This document shows positions 7,282-15,817 of a stretch of 26,194 nt of DNA, in pieces; the stretch's first letter is position 1, and every line of letters begins with the position of its first letter. Below the pieces are notes generated by a model. It did not search any database and was not told the origin of the DNA. It saw nothing but the letters and a program-made list of their open reading frames with translations. The DNA comes from Synechococcales cyanobacterium 340R_concoct_173_sub (lineage in GTDB: Bacteria > Cyanobacteriota > Cyanobacteriia > Leptolyngbyales > Leptolyngbyaceae), in the NCBI GenBank assembly GCA_025354065.1, contig JANXNM010000539.1, forward strand, positions 1 through 26,194. Direction: 5' to 3'. Both the position numbers and the translations under genes were made by a program.

Positions 7282-10200
7282 CTAAGCAATGAATAATGGT
7301 TCTCGGGGATTAATCGCAGTAGGATCCACCGAAAAGGTCAACACCGTTTCATCAATCCCCTTCAGATTCAAAGACTCACCCTTCGTAATTTCCTCTTCTT
7401 CAAGATAATCTGCCACCGCCGCCGAGATCAAAATTTGGCCCGGTTGCGCTGACGTTTGGAGTCTTGCCGCAATATTCACACAGGGACCGACCGCCGTGTA
7501 ATCCGATCGTTCACTGCCGCCAAACATTCCCACCACCGCCGTACCTTGGTGAATCCCACAGCGAAACTCCAGCTTCGGCAACCCTTGCGCCATCCACTTT
7601 TCATTGAGAATTTCCAGCGCAGAATGCATGTCTCTCGCCGTTCCGATCGCCCGACGCACCTGCTCATTTGGCGTTAACTCTTCCGGTGCCCCATAGAGCG
7701 CCAAAATCGCATCGCCCATAAACTTATCCACCGTCCCGCCATTCTTGAACACCGCACGGGTCATCTCTGTTAGATACTCATTCAGAATTTCCGCCACCTT
7801 TTTCGATCGTAACGTATTCGACAACTGCGTAAAGCCCACAATGTCACTAAACAGCACCGTCACCATCTTCGGTTCAGGTCGCAAATCAAGAGACAACGTA
7901 CCCTGCGCCGCCCGCTTGACCAAACTCGGGGGCAGAAATCGCTTCAAGACCGATTCTGTTAGATACTCATTCAGTTCCACCATTCGCTGTTCGTTTTCCT
8001 TCAACGCCAACAGATTTCGCACCTCAGCAATCACCAAACGATCGTTAAATGGCTTCGACAAATAGGCATCTGCCCCGTGCTCAGCCCCTTCGAGTCGAGT
8101 ATCCTCATCAGCTTTCGCCGTCAGCAACACAATGGGCGTTCCACATAGATCCTTATCCCCGCGAATCATCCGAATCAAATCTAACCCTGACACCTTCGGC
8201 ATCATCAAATCCGTCAAAATCAAATGGGGACGATGTAACTCCGCCATTTGGAACCCCTCTTCCCCATTCCGCGCCGTCAAAACCCGATAGCCCTGCGATC
8301 GTAAAATCCCCGCCACATAATTTCGCAGATCCGTCGTATCTTCCACCACCAAGATCCGCTTAGCTGGAGTCTCGCCTTCCGCTAAAACCTCTTCAAACAC
8401 CTCTTCTTCTTCTAATGACTGCAACTCAATATCAAGATCCGCAAACTCCACCATCGCCCGCGCCATCTGCAATTCACTGTGTTCGTCCTCAATCTGACTC
8501 GGATCTAAATGGCCAGATCCCGCAGGCAACGTCAAGGCAAATACGCTACCCACGCCATACTCAGAAGACACTTGAATTTGACCACCATGGATTTCCACCA
8601 GCTCTTTCACCAGCGCCAACCCAAGCCCCGTCCCCTCATAGCGACGATTGACCGACCCTTCCGCCTGCCTGAACCGTTCAAATAAAACCGAAATCTGATC
8701 TTCACGGATCCCAATCCCCGTATCCTTCACAGATAGCAAAACCGAATCCCCCACAGGTTCCAACGAGACCGTAATCGATCCCCCAGACGGCGTGAACTTC
8801 ATGGCATTAGACAACAAGTTATAGACAACCTTATCGAACTTCTCAAGATCCAGATAAACTGCATCACAAGGCTGCAAGGCCGCAACAAGCTGAATCCCTT
8901 TTTTCTCGCAATATGCCCCAAAGGTCTCAACAATTTGATGCACAAAGTCAGCTAAATCACAGGACTGGAAACGACATCGCATCTCACCTGCATCCAAACG
9001 CTGTAGGTCTAGAAGTTGATTCACCAACCGCAACAATCGACGACTACTACGAAGCGCAATGGACGATTGGTCCACGGACAAACCAACCTTTTGACTTACT
9101 GCCGTCTCCAATGGCCCAAGCATCAAGGTCAAGGGTGTCCGAAATTCATGGGAAATATTCTGGAAAAACTCGGTTTTAGCCCGATCGAGTTCGATTAATT
9201 TTTCTGCCTGCTGACGAGTGGTTTGAAACAAATTAGCTTGCTGTACCGCGATCGAAGCTTGTTCTGCAACAGACTCAACTAGTCGAATTTCAGATTGAGT
9301 CCAATGGCGAATACTCGTATTTTGTCTCAGGGAAATACTACCAATAATTTTCCCGTCAGACAACAATGGCAACACCAACAGCGCTTTTGAAGACGATCGC
9401 ATTTCCTGTACATTCATTTCAGGATATAGCGACAGATCGGGCAAGGAAACAGGCGCTTGAGTTTCCTGTAGCTTGACCAAAACAGGATTTTCCCGGATCA
9501 AAACATTAGACTTCGGCAAAGCTGCTGCCATTTCTTCTGGTGTAGCCGAGGCTGATAAATCCGCGTCATATAGTCCCACGCATTCGACATACTGATCCTC
9601 CGATCGCCACAACGACAAGGTACAACCATCGACCATCAACGCCTGTCCCAACTGTGACGTGATCGACGCAAAAATTTCCTGGGGTTCCAAACTCGATCGA
9701 ATAGCCGTGGTAATGGTATTAATCAACGCTTCACGTTTGGCAAGCGATCGGACCTGCTCATAGGATTGAGCTTGAGCTAATGCTAATGCAGCCTGATCCG
9801 CTACCATTCCTAATAACTCGATTTCATCAGCCTGCCAGACCCGATTTTCATCGACCTGGTGCAACGCTAAAACACCCACCAGCTCATGGCGACACATAAG
9901 TGGAACCATTAATGTTGAGGTAATTCGGAGCGATTTGCAAGCCTGAATAGCCGTAGAGTTCTCCTGATCCTCCTGTAATTTTGTGATGTCAAAGGTTTGA
10001 ATTTCAGACACGGACCAAACTGTTTCTGAGATTCCACCCAAAACAGAATACGGATTTGGACTTGCATTAGGATTAATCGTGGGCGATTGATAAATAACAC
10101 TCTCTGGAGAAAACTGACCCTGTATATAAGGACGTAAAATGCAATAACTTGACTCCAAAGTCTGACCGACTGCTTTGGAAATCGACGAAAGAAGTGCTTG

Positions 10201-10683
10201 ATAGCCCAAAGCTGCCCGCAACGTAGCAGTTACCGCATTAAGCAGAGTTTCTCGTCGTAGATTACGTCGTAGATCCTCAGTTCTTGCCCGTAAGACATTG
10301 TGCGTATCAACAGCTTGCTGAACAACTTGTTTGAGATGGACATCATCCCAAGGCTTGGTTACATATTTAAAAACCTTGCCAGAGTTAATAGCGTCAACAA
10401 GGTCTTCAACGTCTGTATAGCCCGTTAAAATAATCCGAATGATATCAGGATATCGTTCAGCCGTTAAGCTTAAAAACTCGGTACCACTCATCTGTGGCAT
10501 CCGTTGGTCAGAAACAATTACAGCAATATCACCTTCTCGTTCAAGGATTTCGAGCGCATCAGGACCACTTTCCGATCGTAATACCTTAAATTCTCGATGG
10601 AACGTCCGGTATAGAAGATCTAGGTTATCAGGCTCGTCATCAACGACAAGAATTTTTTGCTTTTTAGTGTCACGAGTGACCAT
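7282..10683 (-). CDS. cyaC: CyaC-type hybrid histidine kinase / class III adenylate cyclase
   Basis: The 1133-residue protein makes cAMP under two-component control. Domain order is REC1 (about 10-130, phospho-Asp D59, K110), two GAF domains (about 150-305 and 315-480), a HisKA domain with H512 in ISHEFRTPL, HATPase (N622/N626, DTGIGI 654-659, GTGLGL 684-689), REC2 (about 775-890, D825, K877) and the cyclase domain (about 935-1120). In the cyclase the metal ligands are D947 (FSDIVGF) and D991, the purine-specifying Lys is K987 in DKFMGD, and N1070 and R1074 lie in NIAARLQ. All catalytic residues appear intact. This matches the architecture known for Spirulina and Anabaena CyaC, apart from one extra GAF. 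ATG is preceded by GGAG. A CRP-like palindrome lies 127 bp upstream, which suggests feedback by cAMP. Confidence 0.92.
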   Translation of the reverse strand: MVTRDTKKQKILVVDDEPDNLDLLYRTFHREFKVLRSESGPDALEILEREGDIAVIVSDQRMPQMSGTEFLSLTAERYPDIIRIILTGYTDVEDLVDAINSGKVFKYVTKPWDDVHLKQVVQQAVDTHNVLRARTEDLRRNLRRETLLNAVTATLRAALGYQALLSSISKAVGQTLESSYCILRPYIQGQFSPESVIYQSPTINPNASPNPYSVLGGISETVWSVSEIQTFDITKLQEDQENSTAIQACKSLRITSTLMVPLMCRHELVGVLALHQVDENRVWQADEIELLGMVADQAALALAQAQSYEQVRSLAKREALINTITTAIRSSLEPQEIFASITSQLGQALMVDGCTLSLWRSEDQYVECVGLYDADLSASATPEEMAAALPKSNVLIRENPVLVKLQETQAPVSLPDLSLYPEMNVQEMRSSSKALLVLPLLSDGKIIGSISLRQNTSIRHWTQSEIRLVESVAEQASIAVQQANLFQTTRQQAEKLIELDRAKTEFFQNISHEFRTPLTLMLGPLETAVSQKVGLSVDQSSIALRSSRRLLRLVNQLLDLQRLDAGEMRCRFQSCDLADFVHQIVETFGAYCEKKGIQLVAALQPCDAVYLDLEKFDKVVYNLLSNAMKFTPSGGSITVSLEPVGDSVLLSVKDTGIGIREDQISVLFERFRQAEGSVNRRYEGTGLGLALVKELVEIHGGQIQVSSEYGVGSVFALTLPAGSGHLDPSQIEDEHSELQMARAMVEFADLDIELQSLEEEEVFEEVLAEGETPAKRILVVEDTTDLRNYVAGILRSQGYRVLTARNGEEGFQMAELHRPHLILTDLMMPKVSGLDLIRMIRGDKDLCGTPIVLLTAKADEDTRLEGAEHGADAYLSKPFNDRLVIAEVRNLLALKENEQRMVELNEYLTESVLKRFLPPSLVKRAAQGTLSLDLRPEPKMVTVLFSDIVGFTQLSNTLRSKKVAEILNEYLTEMTRAVFKNGGTVDKFMGDAILALYGAPEELTPNEQVRRAIGTARDMHSALEILNEKWMAQGLPKLEFRCGIHQGTAVVGMFGGSERSDYTAVGPCVNIAARLQTSAQPGQILISAAVADYLEEEEITKGESLNLKGIDETVLTFSVDPTAINPREPLFIA

Positions 10684-11085
10684 GCACTAATCTCCAGAAT
10701 TCATAGCAGTGGGACAAATAAAATTAGTCTTGATAAAAGTCATAGGCATTGATGCACACAACTCAATTTACCCAGTTCTGTAATCTTCTAACGGTATTTT
10801 ACGAAATTGTGTGACTTAAATCACGTCGATCGCGATATTGCTTAGAATTTTAGTATAAGTCACTAACTTAAAATAACCATGGATAGTAACCTGATGAGTA
10901 AATACTCGAACTTAGTGATCCACCGCCCTCCATAATAAAGAAAATAATCTGTTGGGATGGATCATTTAGTTTGTATGTACTCTTAAATACTGACACTAAA
11001 TATGGATATAAAAATAACATTAGCGAGATTTGGCACTAGATGTATTATGTAAATGCCAGATGTCCTGGATCAATTTAGTCTTGTT
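10684..11085. other. Divergent intergenic region between cyaC and nrdR
   Basis: About 400 bp, AT-rich. It should hold promoters for cyaC (leftward) and nrdR (rightward). The notable element is the CRP-like dyad at 10810-10825. I found no small gene here; psbT, which lies near nrdR in some cyanobacteria, is absent. Confidence 0.5.
10810..10825. promoter_or_regulatory. CRP/SyCRP1-like binding site
   Basis: TGTGACTTAAATCACG matches TGTGA-N6-TCAC(A) in nine of the ten consensus half-site positions. It is upstream of the adenylate cyclase gene (127 bp before its ATG) and about 260 bp before nrdR. Cyanobacterial cAMP receptor proteins such as SyCRP1 bind this type of palindrome. Binding here is inference. 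Confidence 0.55.
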
Positions 11086-11556
11086 ATGCGTTGTCCTGTT
11101 TGTCAGAATTTTGAAAATCGTGTTCTAGAGTCTCGTCCAGCAGATTCAGGGCATAGTGTGCGTCGTCGTCGAGAGTGTCTAAAATGTGGCCATCGTTTCA
11201 CGACTTATGAACGAGTTGAGGTTTCACCAATTATGGTTGTTAAACGTGGGGGACAACGAGAATTGTTCGATCGGTCTAAGCTTTTTCAAGGTGCAATGCG
11301 AGCTTGTGAAAACTCAGGTGTGTCTGAGATTGATCTCGATCGGGTAGTTTCTGAGGTCGAGTCAAATCTTCAGCAGCGTACATTGCGTGAGGTGACAAGT
11401 CTAGAAATAGGGAGACTTGTTCTTGCACAACTCCGTACTGTAAGTGAGGTTGCGTATATTCGTTTTGCATCAGTATATTCGCAGTTTCAAAGTTTAGAAG
11501 ATTTTTTGAAAGTTCTAGAACAATTACGATCGGGAATATTTCCGCCTGTTGGATAA
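11086..11556 (+). CDS. nrdR: Transcriptional repressor NrdR
   Basis: NrdR senses ATP/dATP through an ATP-cone and represses ribonucleotide reductase genes. The zinc ribbon has C3 and C6 in MRCPVC and C31 and C34 in ECLKCGHRF. The hallmark RVLESR and RRRREC follow, and the ATP-cone covers about 46-136 ([17 protein letters not shown] and [11 protein letters not shown]). Family members begin at the equivalent of MRCP, so I place the start at 11086, giving 156 residues. An in-frame ATG at 11053 would add 11 residues ([11 protein letters not shown]) that other NrdR proteins lack. Neither start has a strong ribosome site. The gene is convergent with the pseudouridine synthase gene, 22 bp away. Confidence 0.95.
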   Translation: MRCPVCQNFENRVLESRPADSGHSVRRRRECLKCGHRFTTYERVEVSPIMVVKRGGQRELFDRSKLFQGAMRACENSGVSEIDLDRVVSEVESNLQQRTLREVTSLEIGRLVLAQLRTVSEVAYIRFASVYSQFQSLEDFLKVLEQLRSGIFPPVG

Positions 11557-11578
11557 ATAGATTTCAGAGAAATTAGAA

Positions 11579-12205
11579 TTATTTTTTTTGAGATGGATTT
11601 GATCGTTTTGAACTAAGACTTCCTAGAAGTGGCTCTAATTCTGCTTCTGTTAGATCCCGCCACTGCCCTGGAGCTAGACCATCAAGCCGTAGATGGGCGA
11701 TCGTCGATCGCATCAAACGTAAAGTTGGAAATCCAACAGCGGCAGTCATCCGCCTCACTTGACGATTGTGGCCTTCGGTCAGGGTCATTTCAAGCCAAGC
11801 CGTAGGGATGTTTTGTCGCGATCGGATAGGTGGTGTGCGTGGGGGTAAATTGGGTGGAGTCGATAAGATTCTAACTGTTGTTGGACGAGTGAGGTAATTT
11901 TGGATGCTTAAACCTCCTCCGCGTAATTGTTGAAGTGCGTCCGATGTAGGGATATTTTCGACTTGGATCCAGTAGGTGCGAGGATGGGCGAATTTTGGAT
12001 GACTGAGATGATGCTGAAGTTCGCCATGACTAGTCAGAATCATTAGCCCTTCGCTGTCGTGATCTAGCCGACCGACGGGATAGACATCGGGAACTGGAAT
12101 GAAGTCTTTGAGGGTACTCCGTTGAGCAGTGCCTATGGCCTGTGTGTCAGTGAACTGACTGAGGACGTTGAAGGGCTTGTTAAAAAGAAGATAGCGATGC
12201 GACAC
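11579..12205 (-). CDS. Pseudouridine synthase, RsuA/RluB/E/F family (RluE-like)
   Basis: The 208-residue protein isomerises a uridine in rRNA. It starts directly with the catalytic domain (YLLFNKPFNVLSQF) and lacks an N-terminal S4 domain, as RluE does. The family motif GRLDHDSEGL carries the catalytic Asp at D48. Further family signatures are RTYWIQV and EGHNRQVRRMTAAVGFPTLR. The C-terminal tail is short and basic (SKRSNPSQKK). RluE targets 23S rRNA, but the exact site modified here cannot be inferred because members with and without S4 have different targets. Confidence 0.9.
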   Translation of the reverse strand: MSHRYLLFNKPFNVLSQFTDTQAIGTAQRSTLKDFIPVPDVYPVGRLDHDSEGLMILTSHGELQHHLSHPKFAHPRTYWIQVENIPTSDALQQLRGGGLSIQNYLTRPTTVRILSTPPNLPPRTPPIRSRQNIPTAWLEMTLTEGHNRQVRRMTAAVGFPTLRLMRSTIAHLRLDGLAPGQWRDLTEAELEPLLGSLSSKRSNPSQKK

Positions 12206-12256
12206 GGTGAACGAAATGGGGGATAGCGAAGTCTTGCTTTCCAGCTTGATTATGAA

Positions 12257-12439
12257 TCACTGATTTTCCTGGGGTTGAGCGCCATTTACGCGGGTACGAA
12301 AACGGGTGTAACCAAAGTTCTGACCAGCCTGAGTGGAAAGGTTTCCTAGACTATACAGGATTGAGCCGTTGTTGTTGCTAGGAGATGCGCAGGTGCCAGG
12401 ATTTGTAGGGGTTGTAGGGGTCTGAAAAAGCTGCCGCTG
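12257..12439 (-). pseudogene. C-terminal remnant of a Thr/Pro-linker protein
   Basis: Sixty codons are open on the minus strand, from just after a TAG to a TGA, with no start codon. They read TPTTPTNPGTC, then SPSNNNGSILYSLGN, then QNFGYTRFRTRVNG and end QPQENQ. The Thr/Pro-rich linker followed by a polar, Gly/Asn-rich end looks like the tail of an exported or pilin-like protein, not random sequence. Upstream reading frames are broken. I do not recognise the family. It may also be chance. Confidence 0.3.
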
Positions 12440-12871
12440 CTAGTTGTGGGTGCTCCCGATCGGCGGTTGGAGTTAACTTAAAGCTATCGTAATAGGCCCG
12501 TCCTCACCTCGTCAATCCTAAGTTTCAGGGTTCTACAGACAAGGTTCTACAGACAAGGCCCGATCGGATATTAGCCGAAAACTCAGCTTCACTATAGACT
12601 TCCACAGGTGTGGAACTCGGGTTAGTAAGTTATGGTCAGTAAATTACGTAGTTGGGAGTTTAGCCTCTTGATTTCTAACTAAAGCCTACTCTGATTTAGC
12701 TCAAACGTTCACAATTTGGCTACATTGTTAATTGCTGAGTTTAATGTTTAGGATTAATGATTTTAGAAGAGTCTGATCGTATAATTCGCGATTAAGGTTT
12801 GGTAAGATTGAACATACCGACGTGTTTAGAGACTCTCTGTGCGCTTCTACCCACTCTTTGCCGCACCCGCT
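12440..12871. other. Intergenic region before the REC-PAS-GAF gene
   Basis: About 430 bp with no supportable gene. It contains an exact tandem duplication of GGTTCTACAGACAA at 12529-12556 and an AT-rich right half that probably carries the promoter of the downstream gene. Confidence 0.4.
12529..12556. repeat. Tandem 14-bp direct repeat
   Basis: GGTTCTACAGACAA occurs twice back to back with no mismatch. It probably arose by slippage or small duplication in non-coding DNA. Confidence 0.85.
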
Positions 12872-14914
12872 ATGCCTATATCTGAGTCTAAATCCTTAAC
12901 TCAACTGAGTGTGTCAGCGACCTATTATGTTCGTAAATTGCTGCACCAAAATCTGCAAAAGCTCAAGTCTATTGTGGCTATGGGGGCATCGATTCAGGCG
13001 GATGAGGTGAGTGATATTAATGCGGTTTTGAATAGTTTGTATTTGGAAGATGAAGAACTGGCGGCAGTGGTTAGTCAACTCGATCGGGCGGCAGTGACTC
13101 ATGAGGCGATGCTCAGTCAGCCGGAACAGTTTCAACGGGAACGATCGGAACTAGAAGAAAAAATCTTTTGGTTGTTGGGATATAGATTTCGATCGGGTCA
13201 GCGAGATAGATCGAGTTCTAAGGGTTCAGTACTAGTGGTGAAGGGTAATCGGGTGGCAGCAGCATCGTTGAAAAGCGCATTGCAGGACCATCATTATGCA
13301 GTGACAATCGCATCAAGCGCGCAGCAGGCTAAGGCTCAATTGAGTTTAAATGTACCAGATGCGATCGTGGTGTCGATGCACTTGCCGGATATGACAGGAG
13401 ATCAGTTTTGTAAACTGCTTAAGGCGACCGACTCCCTTGCAGCAGTGCCGATTATTTTGATTGGGACAGTGGATACTCTGGCAGAAGAGACAAAAGCCTT
13501 TGAATCGGGGGCAATATACTATTTGGTGAAGCCGTTTCAAATTGAAGAACTCATTCTACGGCTACAAGCGCGGGGACAACTGCAAGAGTTCCAAAAACGT
13601 CTGACTCAAAACAATCAACAACTCCAGCGCGAAGTCCAAAAAACACGCCGTCTAGAGGAACGATCGCGGGCTGCGTTTGAAGATGCTGTGGTGGGAATGT
13701 TTCAGTCTACGGAAGATGGACGGTACTTGCAGGTGAACCAATCCTTGGCGACGCTTTATGGTTACGAATCACCTCAGACATTAATTCAGCAGGTGATTGG
13801 CATTGGGTTCCAACTTTATGTTGATGCTCAGCGCCGACAGGAATTTGTGGCTTATATGCAGTGCTTTAAGGCGGTGGTTGCCTTCGAGTCGCAGGTGCGC
13901 CGTCAGAATGGCTCGACGATTTGGATTTCGGAAAGTGTTCGATCGGTGTTCAGCGAATCTGGTGAATTCTTATTCTATGAAGGGATGGTCCAAGACATTA
14001 CCGATCGTAAGGTTTTGGAGCAACGCCTTCAGACTCAATATCGAGTAACAGATCAGTTGGCGACGGCTTCGACTCTGTTGCAGGGAAGTCAGGTCTTGCT
14101 CCGGGAAGTCGGCGAGTTGCTGGGTTGGCATCAGGGTGAGGCTTGGTTGTTGCGATCGCCCATGAATGTATTACAAAAAGTCGATCGTTGGCATCATGAA
14201 TCCTCCAATTCACCAAATAATCGGCCCACGGTGAACCAAAATGAAGGATTACCAGGATTTATTTGGTCTCATGGTCAACCGATTTGGATTGCAGATTTGC
14301 ACCAGGTACCCCATTTGACGACGGAGGAACGCCTTCTCTATCGGGGATTTAAAAGTGCAATTGGGATTCCTTGTTGCCATGGCGAGCGATTTGTCGGCGT
14401 GGTGCTGTGGTTGTCGAAGCAGACGATGAAACATGAAGATAATTTGCTTACGGTGGTGCAGGTAATGGGGCGGCAATTTGCACAATTTGTCGGTCGTCGC
14501 TATGCCGAAAGTAACTTACGCCACTTGGAAACGCGTTTTCGTTCCCAAGCTACCGAACTCAAGGCCGCGCTCAATGAACTGCGCTCGACTCAGAATATAT
14601 TGATTACTCAAGAGAAACAGGCATTGTTTGGCCAGTTTGCGGTAGACCTGACGCGGGAGCTGGTGGAGCCGATGGATTTTGCCGATCGCAATCTAGCCCA
14701 TGTCGAGGACTATATCGCTGACTTTGTGGCGCTGCTGAAGCTCTATCGTGACAAGACTAAGACAATGCCTGATTTGCTCCAAGCAATTGAGGAGGCGGAT
14801 GCAATAGATTTAGAGTTCTTAGTACAGGATTTTCCAAAGCTGGCCAGTTCTATCCATGAATGTGTGCAAACTATTCACCACAAAATTGAGACGCTCTCCC
14901 AAGCTGCAATTTAG
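12872..14914 (+). CDS. REC-PAS-GAF sensor protein with degenerate receiver and kinase domains
   Basis: Numbering counts from a GTG at 12839; I prefer the ATG at 12872 (residue 12), leaving 680 residues. The order is an N-terminal helical region (about 20-115), a receiver-like domain (about 130-248), a coiled coil, PAS (about 275-392) and GAF (about 400-560). A HisKA-like end (about 560-691) follows. The receiver keeps K231 in LVKPF but has VKGN instead of the acidic pair and S179 where the phospho-Asp should be. The HisKA-like part resembles cyanobacterial GQLVAGVAHEINNP kinases but reads DLTRELVEP, with Arg (R606) at the His position. The protein stops before any ATPase domain. It therefore looks unable to receive or give phosphate by itself, and may act as a scaffold or ligand-controlled partner. 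The reading frame is intact. Confidence 0.8.
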   Translation: MPISESKSLTQLSVSATYYVRKLLHQNLQKLKSIVAMGASIQADEVSDINAVLNSLYLEDEELAAVVSQLDRAAVTHEAMLSQPEQFQRERSELEEKIFWLLGYRFRSGQRDRSSSKGSVLVVKGNRVAAASLKSALQDHHYAVTIASSAQQAKAQLSLNVPDAIVVSMHLPDMTGDQFCKLLKATDSLAAVPIILIGTVDTLAEETKAFESGAIYYLVKPFQIEELILRLQARGQLQEFQKRLTQNNQQLQREVQKTRRLEERSRAAFEDAVVGMFQSTEDGRYLQVNQSLATLYGYESPQTLIQQVIGIGFQLYVDAQRRQEFVAYMQCFKAVVAFESQVRRQNGSTIWISESVRSVFSESGEFLFYEGMVQDITDRKVLEQRLQTQYRVTDQLATASTLLQGSQVLLREVGELLGWHQGEAWLLRSPMNVLQKVDRWHHESSNSPNNRPTVNQNEGLPGFIWSHGQPIWIADLHQVPHLTTEERLLYRGFKSAIGIPCCHGERFVGVVLWLSKQTMKHEDNLLTVVQVMGRQFAQFVGRRYAESNLRHLETRFRSQATELKAALNELRSTQNILITQEKQALFGQFAVDLTRELVEPMDFADRNLAHVEDYIADFVALLKLYRDKTKTMPDLLQAIEEADAIDLEFLVQDFPKLASSIHECVQTIHHKIETLSQAAI

Positions 14915-14962
14915 TATCTGATTTAGATGGGGTTTAGATTTGCTTTACCAATTTGATTTAGG

Positions 14963-15014
14963 AGCGATCGGAACCAAAATATCCAAGGGCGGTTTTCCGA
15001 AGGCTCCGATCGCT
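14963..15014. repeat. Inverted repeat with HIP1 core
   Basis: AGCGATCGGA (14963-14972) is the exact reverse complement of TCCGATCGCT (15005-15014), 32 bp apart. It lies between the degenerate sensor gene and hliC. It could form a hairpin and weakly terminate the upstream transcript, but no T-tract follows. Confidence 0.5.
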
Positions 15015-15040
15015 TGTCAGGATCTGTTACAAATGTTAAT

Positions 15041-15067
15041 CTTACTAAGTAAGCAGGTTAACACCTG
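15041..15067. promoter_or_regulatory. Two abutting palindromes upstream of hliC
   Basis: CTTACTAAGTAAG (15041-15053) and CAGGTTAACACCTG (15054-15067) are each perfect dyads and touch with no gap. They lie 33-59 bp before the hliC ATG. They may be operator half-sites or leader hairpins. A GTTACAAA element at 15026-15033 resembles one half of an HLR1 site, but a properly spaced second half is missing. Confidence 0.4.
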
Positions 15068-15099
15068 AACCAAATCTCTTCAATTGGAGTCTTCCGATC

Positions 15100-15243
15100 A
15101 TGAAAAATGCAGAATCTAAGCCTGGTTTCACAATTTTTTCTGAAGTTTTGAACGGACGCATGGCAATGATGGGATTGGCGATCGGTTTCGCTACCGAATT
15201 GCTCACTGGAAAGGGTATCTTGGCTCAACTGGGTATTCTCTAA
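15100..15243 (+). CDS. hliC: High light-inducible protein, HliC-type
   Basis: This 47-residue single-helix protein has the chlorophyll-binding signature of the LHC superfamily: E15 and NGR in SEVLNGRMAMMG, then a hydrophobic helix with a second Glu in GFATELLTGKG, ending LGIL. Length and C-terminus match Synechocystis HliC (ScpB). Hli proteins dissipate energy and protect chlorophyll during photosystem II assembly and high light, usually paired with a HliA/B or HliD partner in the thylakoid. GGAG sits 10 bp before the ATG. It stands alone and is followed by a strong terminator. Upstream dyads suggest tight regulation. Confidence 0.92.
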   Translation: MKNAESKPGFTIFSEVLNGRMAMMGLAIGFATELLTGKGILAQLGIL

Positions 15244-15307
15244 AACCTAAGTCAATCAATGTTGTTTAGGATTGTTTAAGAATTCTACTGGGTCATTAAT
15301 TAGTAAG

Positions 15308-15344
15308 AAAACCAGGATCCCTAAATGTGTCCTGGTTTTTTTAT
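15308..15344 (+). terminator. Rho-independent terminator of hliC
   Basis: AAAACCAGGA (15308-15317) pairs with TCCTGGTTTT (15330-15339) around a 12-nt loop and runs into a T-tract. It lies about 65 bp after the hliC stop. Confidence 0.85.
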
Positions 15345-15445
15345 TTGGAAATTGTCCTAGATACTCCGATCGGTACCACGATCGATTTCTTAAATCCATC
15401 TTCCGACATGCTGGAACATGATCAAATTTTTAATTATTAATACCT

Positions 15446-15479
15446 AAAAAAGGTCCAGCCTAGTAAAAGACTGAACCTT
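15446..15479 (-). terminator. Rho-independent terminator of psb30
   Basis: On the minus strand AAGGTTCAG pairs with CTGGACCTT (one G-U) around a 12-nt loop and is followed directly by six T. It lies about 45 bp after the psb30 stop. Confidence 0.82.
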
Positions 15480-15521
15480 GAAGCTACTCTCTTGTAAGAC
15501 TCTTACGCGAATGATCTGGAA

Positions 15522-15641
15522 TTACAGATCACCACCCCGTAGAAACAACACAAAAACGATCGCTGGCCCCGCAATTACGATTAGCGCCAGAGTCGTTAGC
15601 TGGAAAACAACGGTGAAATCAATTCCATTCAAGAAGTCCAT
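15522..15641 (-). CDS. psb30: Photosystem II protein Psb30 (Ycf12)
   Basis: A 39-residue protein starting MDFLNGIDFTVVFQLTTLAL with a single membrane helix, the conserved IAGPAIVFVLFLRGGDL end and a short N-terminal lumenal/stromal tail. The QLT...AGP...RGG pattern is that of Ycf12/Psb30, a small peripheral photosystem II subunit near cytochrome b559 and PsbJ/PsbK. Start choice is clear: GGGGGAG lies just before ATG. It is monocistronic with its own terminator and divergent from the YkgJ-like gene 176 bp away. This gene is short enough to be missed by length cut-offs. Confidence 0.92.
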   Translation of the reverse strand: MDFLNGIDFTVVFQLTTLALIVIAGPAIVFVLFLRGGDL

Positions 15642-15817
15642 TACTCCCCCAATCCTCGCCTGAAGCGGATCTAAATACTCTCACCCATGATTACCCCATA
15701 TTTTTGGGAGCAATACAACCCCTTCTCAGAAAGTTAACAAAACTAAAACTAAAACGATCGTTCTACACTCCAACAATATTCGACAATAAGCAAACGTATT
15801 TTCGGAGACCCCTTGAA

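Noticed and set aside
11053..11085. ATG giving NrdR an 11-residue extension
   Set aside because: NrdR proteins start at the zinc ribbon (MRCP). The extension has no ribosome site and no family support.
14963..15014. Rho-independent terminator after the degenerate sensor gene
   Set aside because: The stem is good but the loop is long and no T-tract follows on either strand; listed only as an inverted repeat.
15026..15045. HLR1 (RpaB) element upstream of hliC
   Set aside because: GTTACAAA is present, but the second half-site at the required spacing is AATCTTAC, which does not match.
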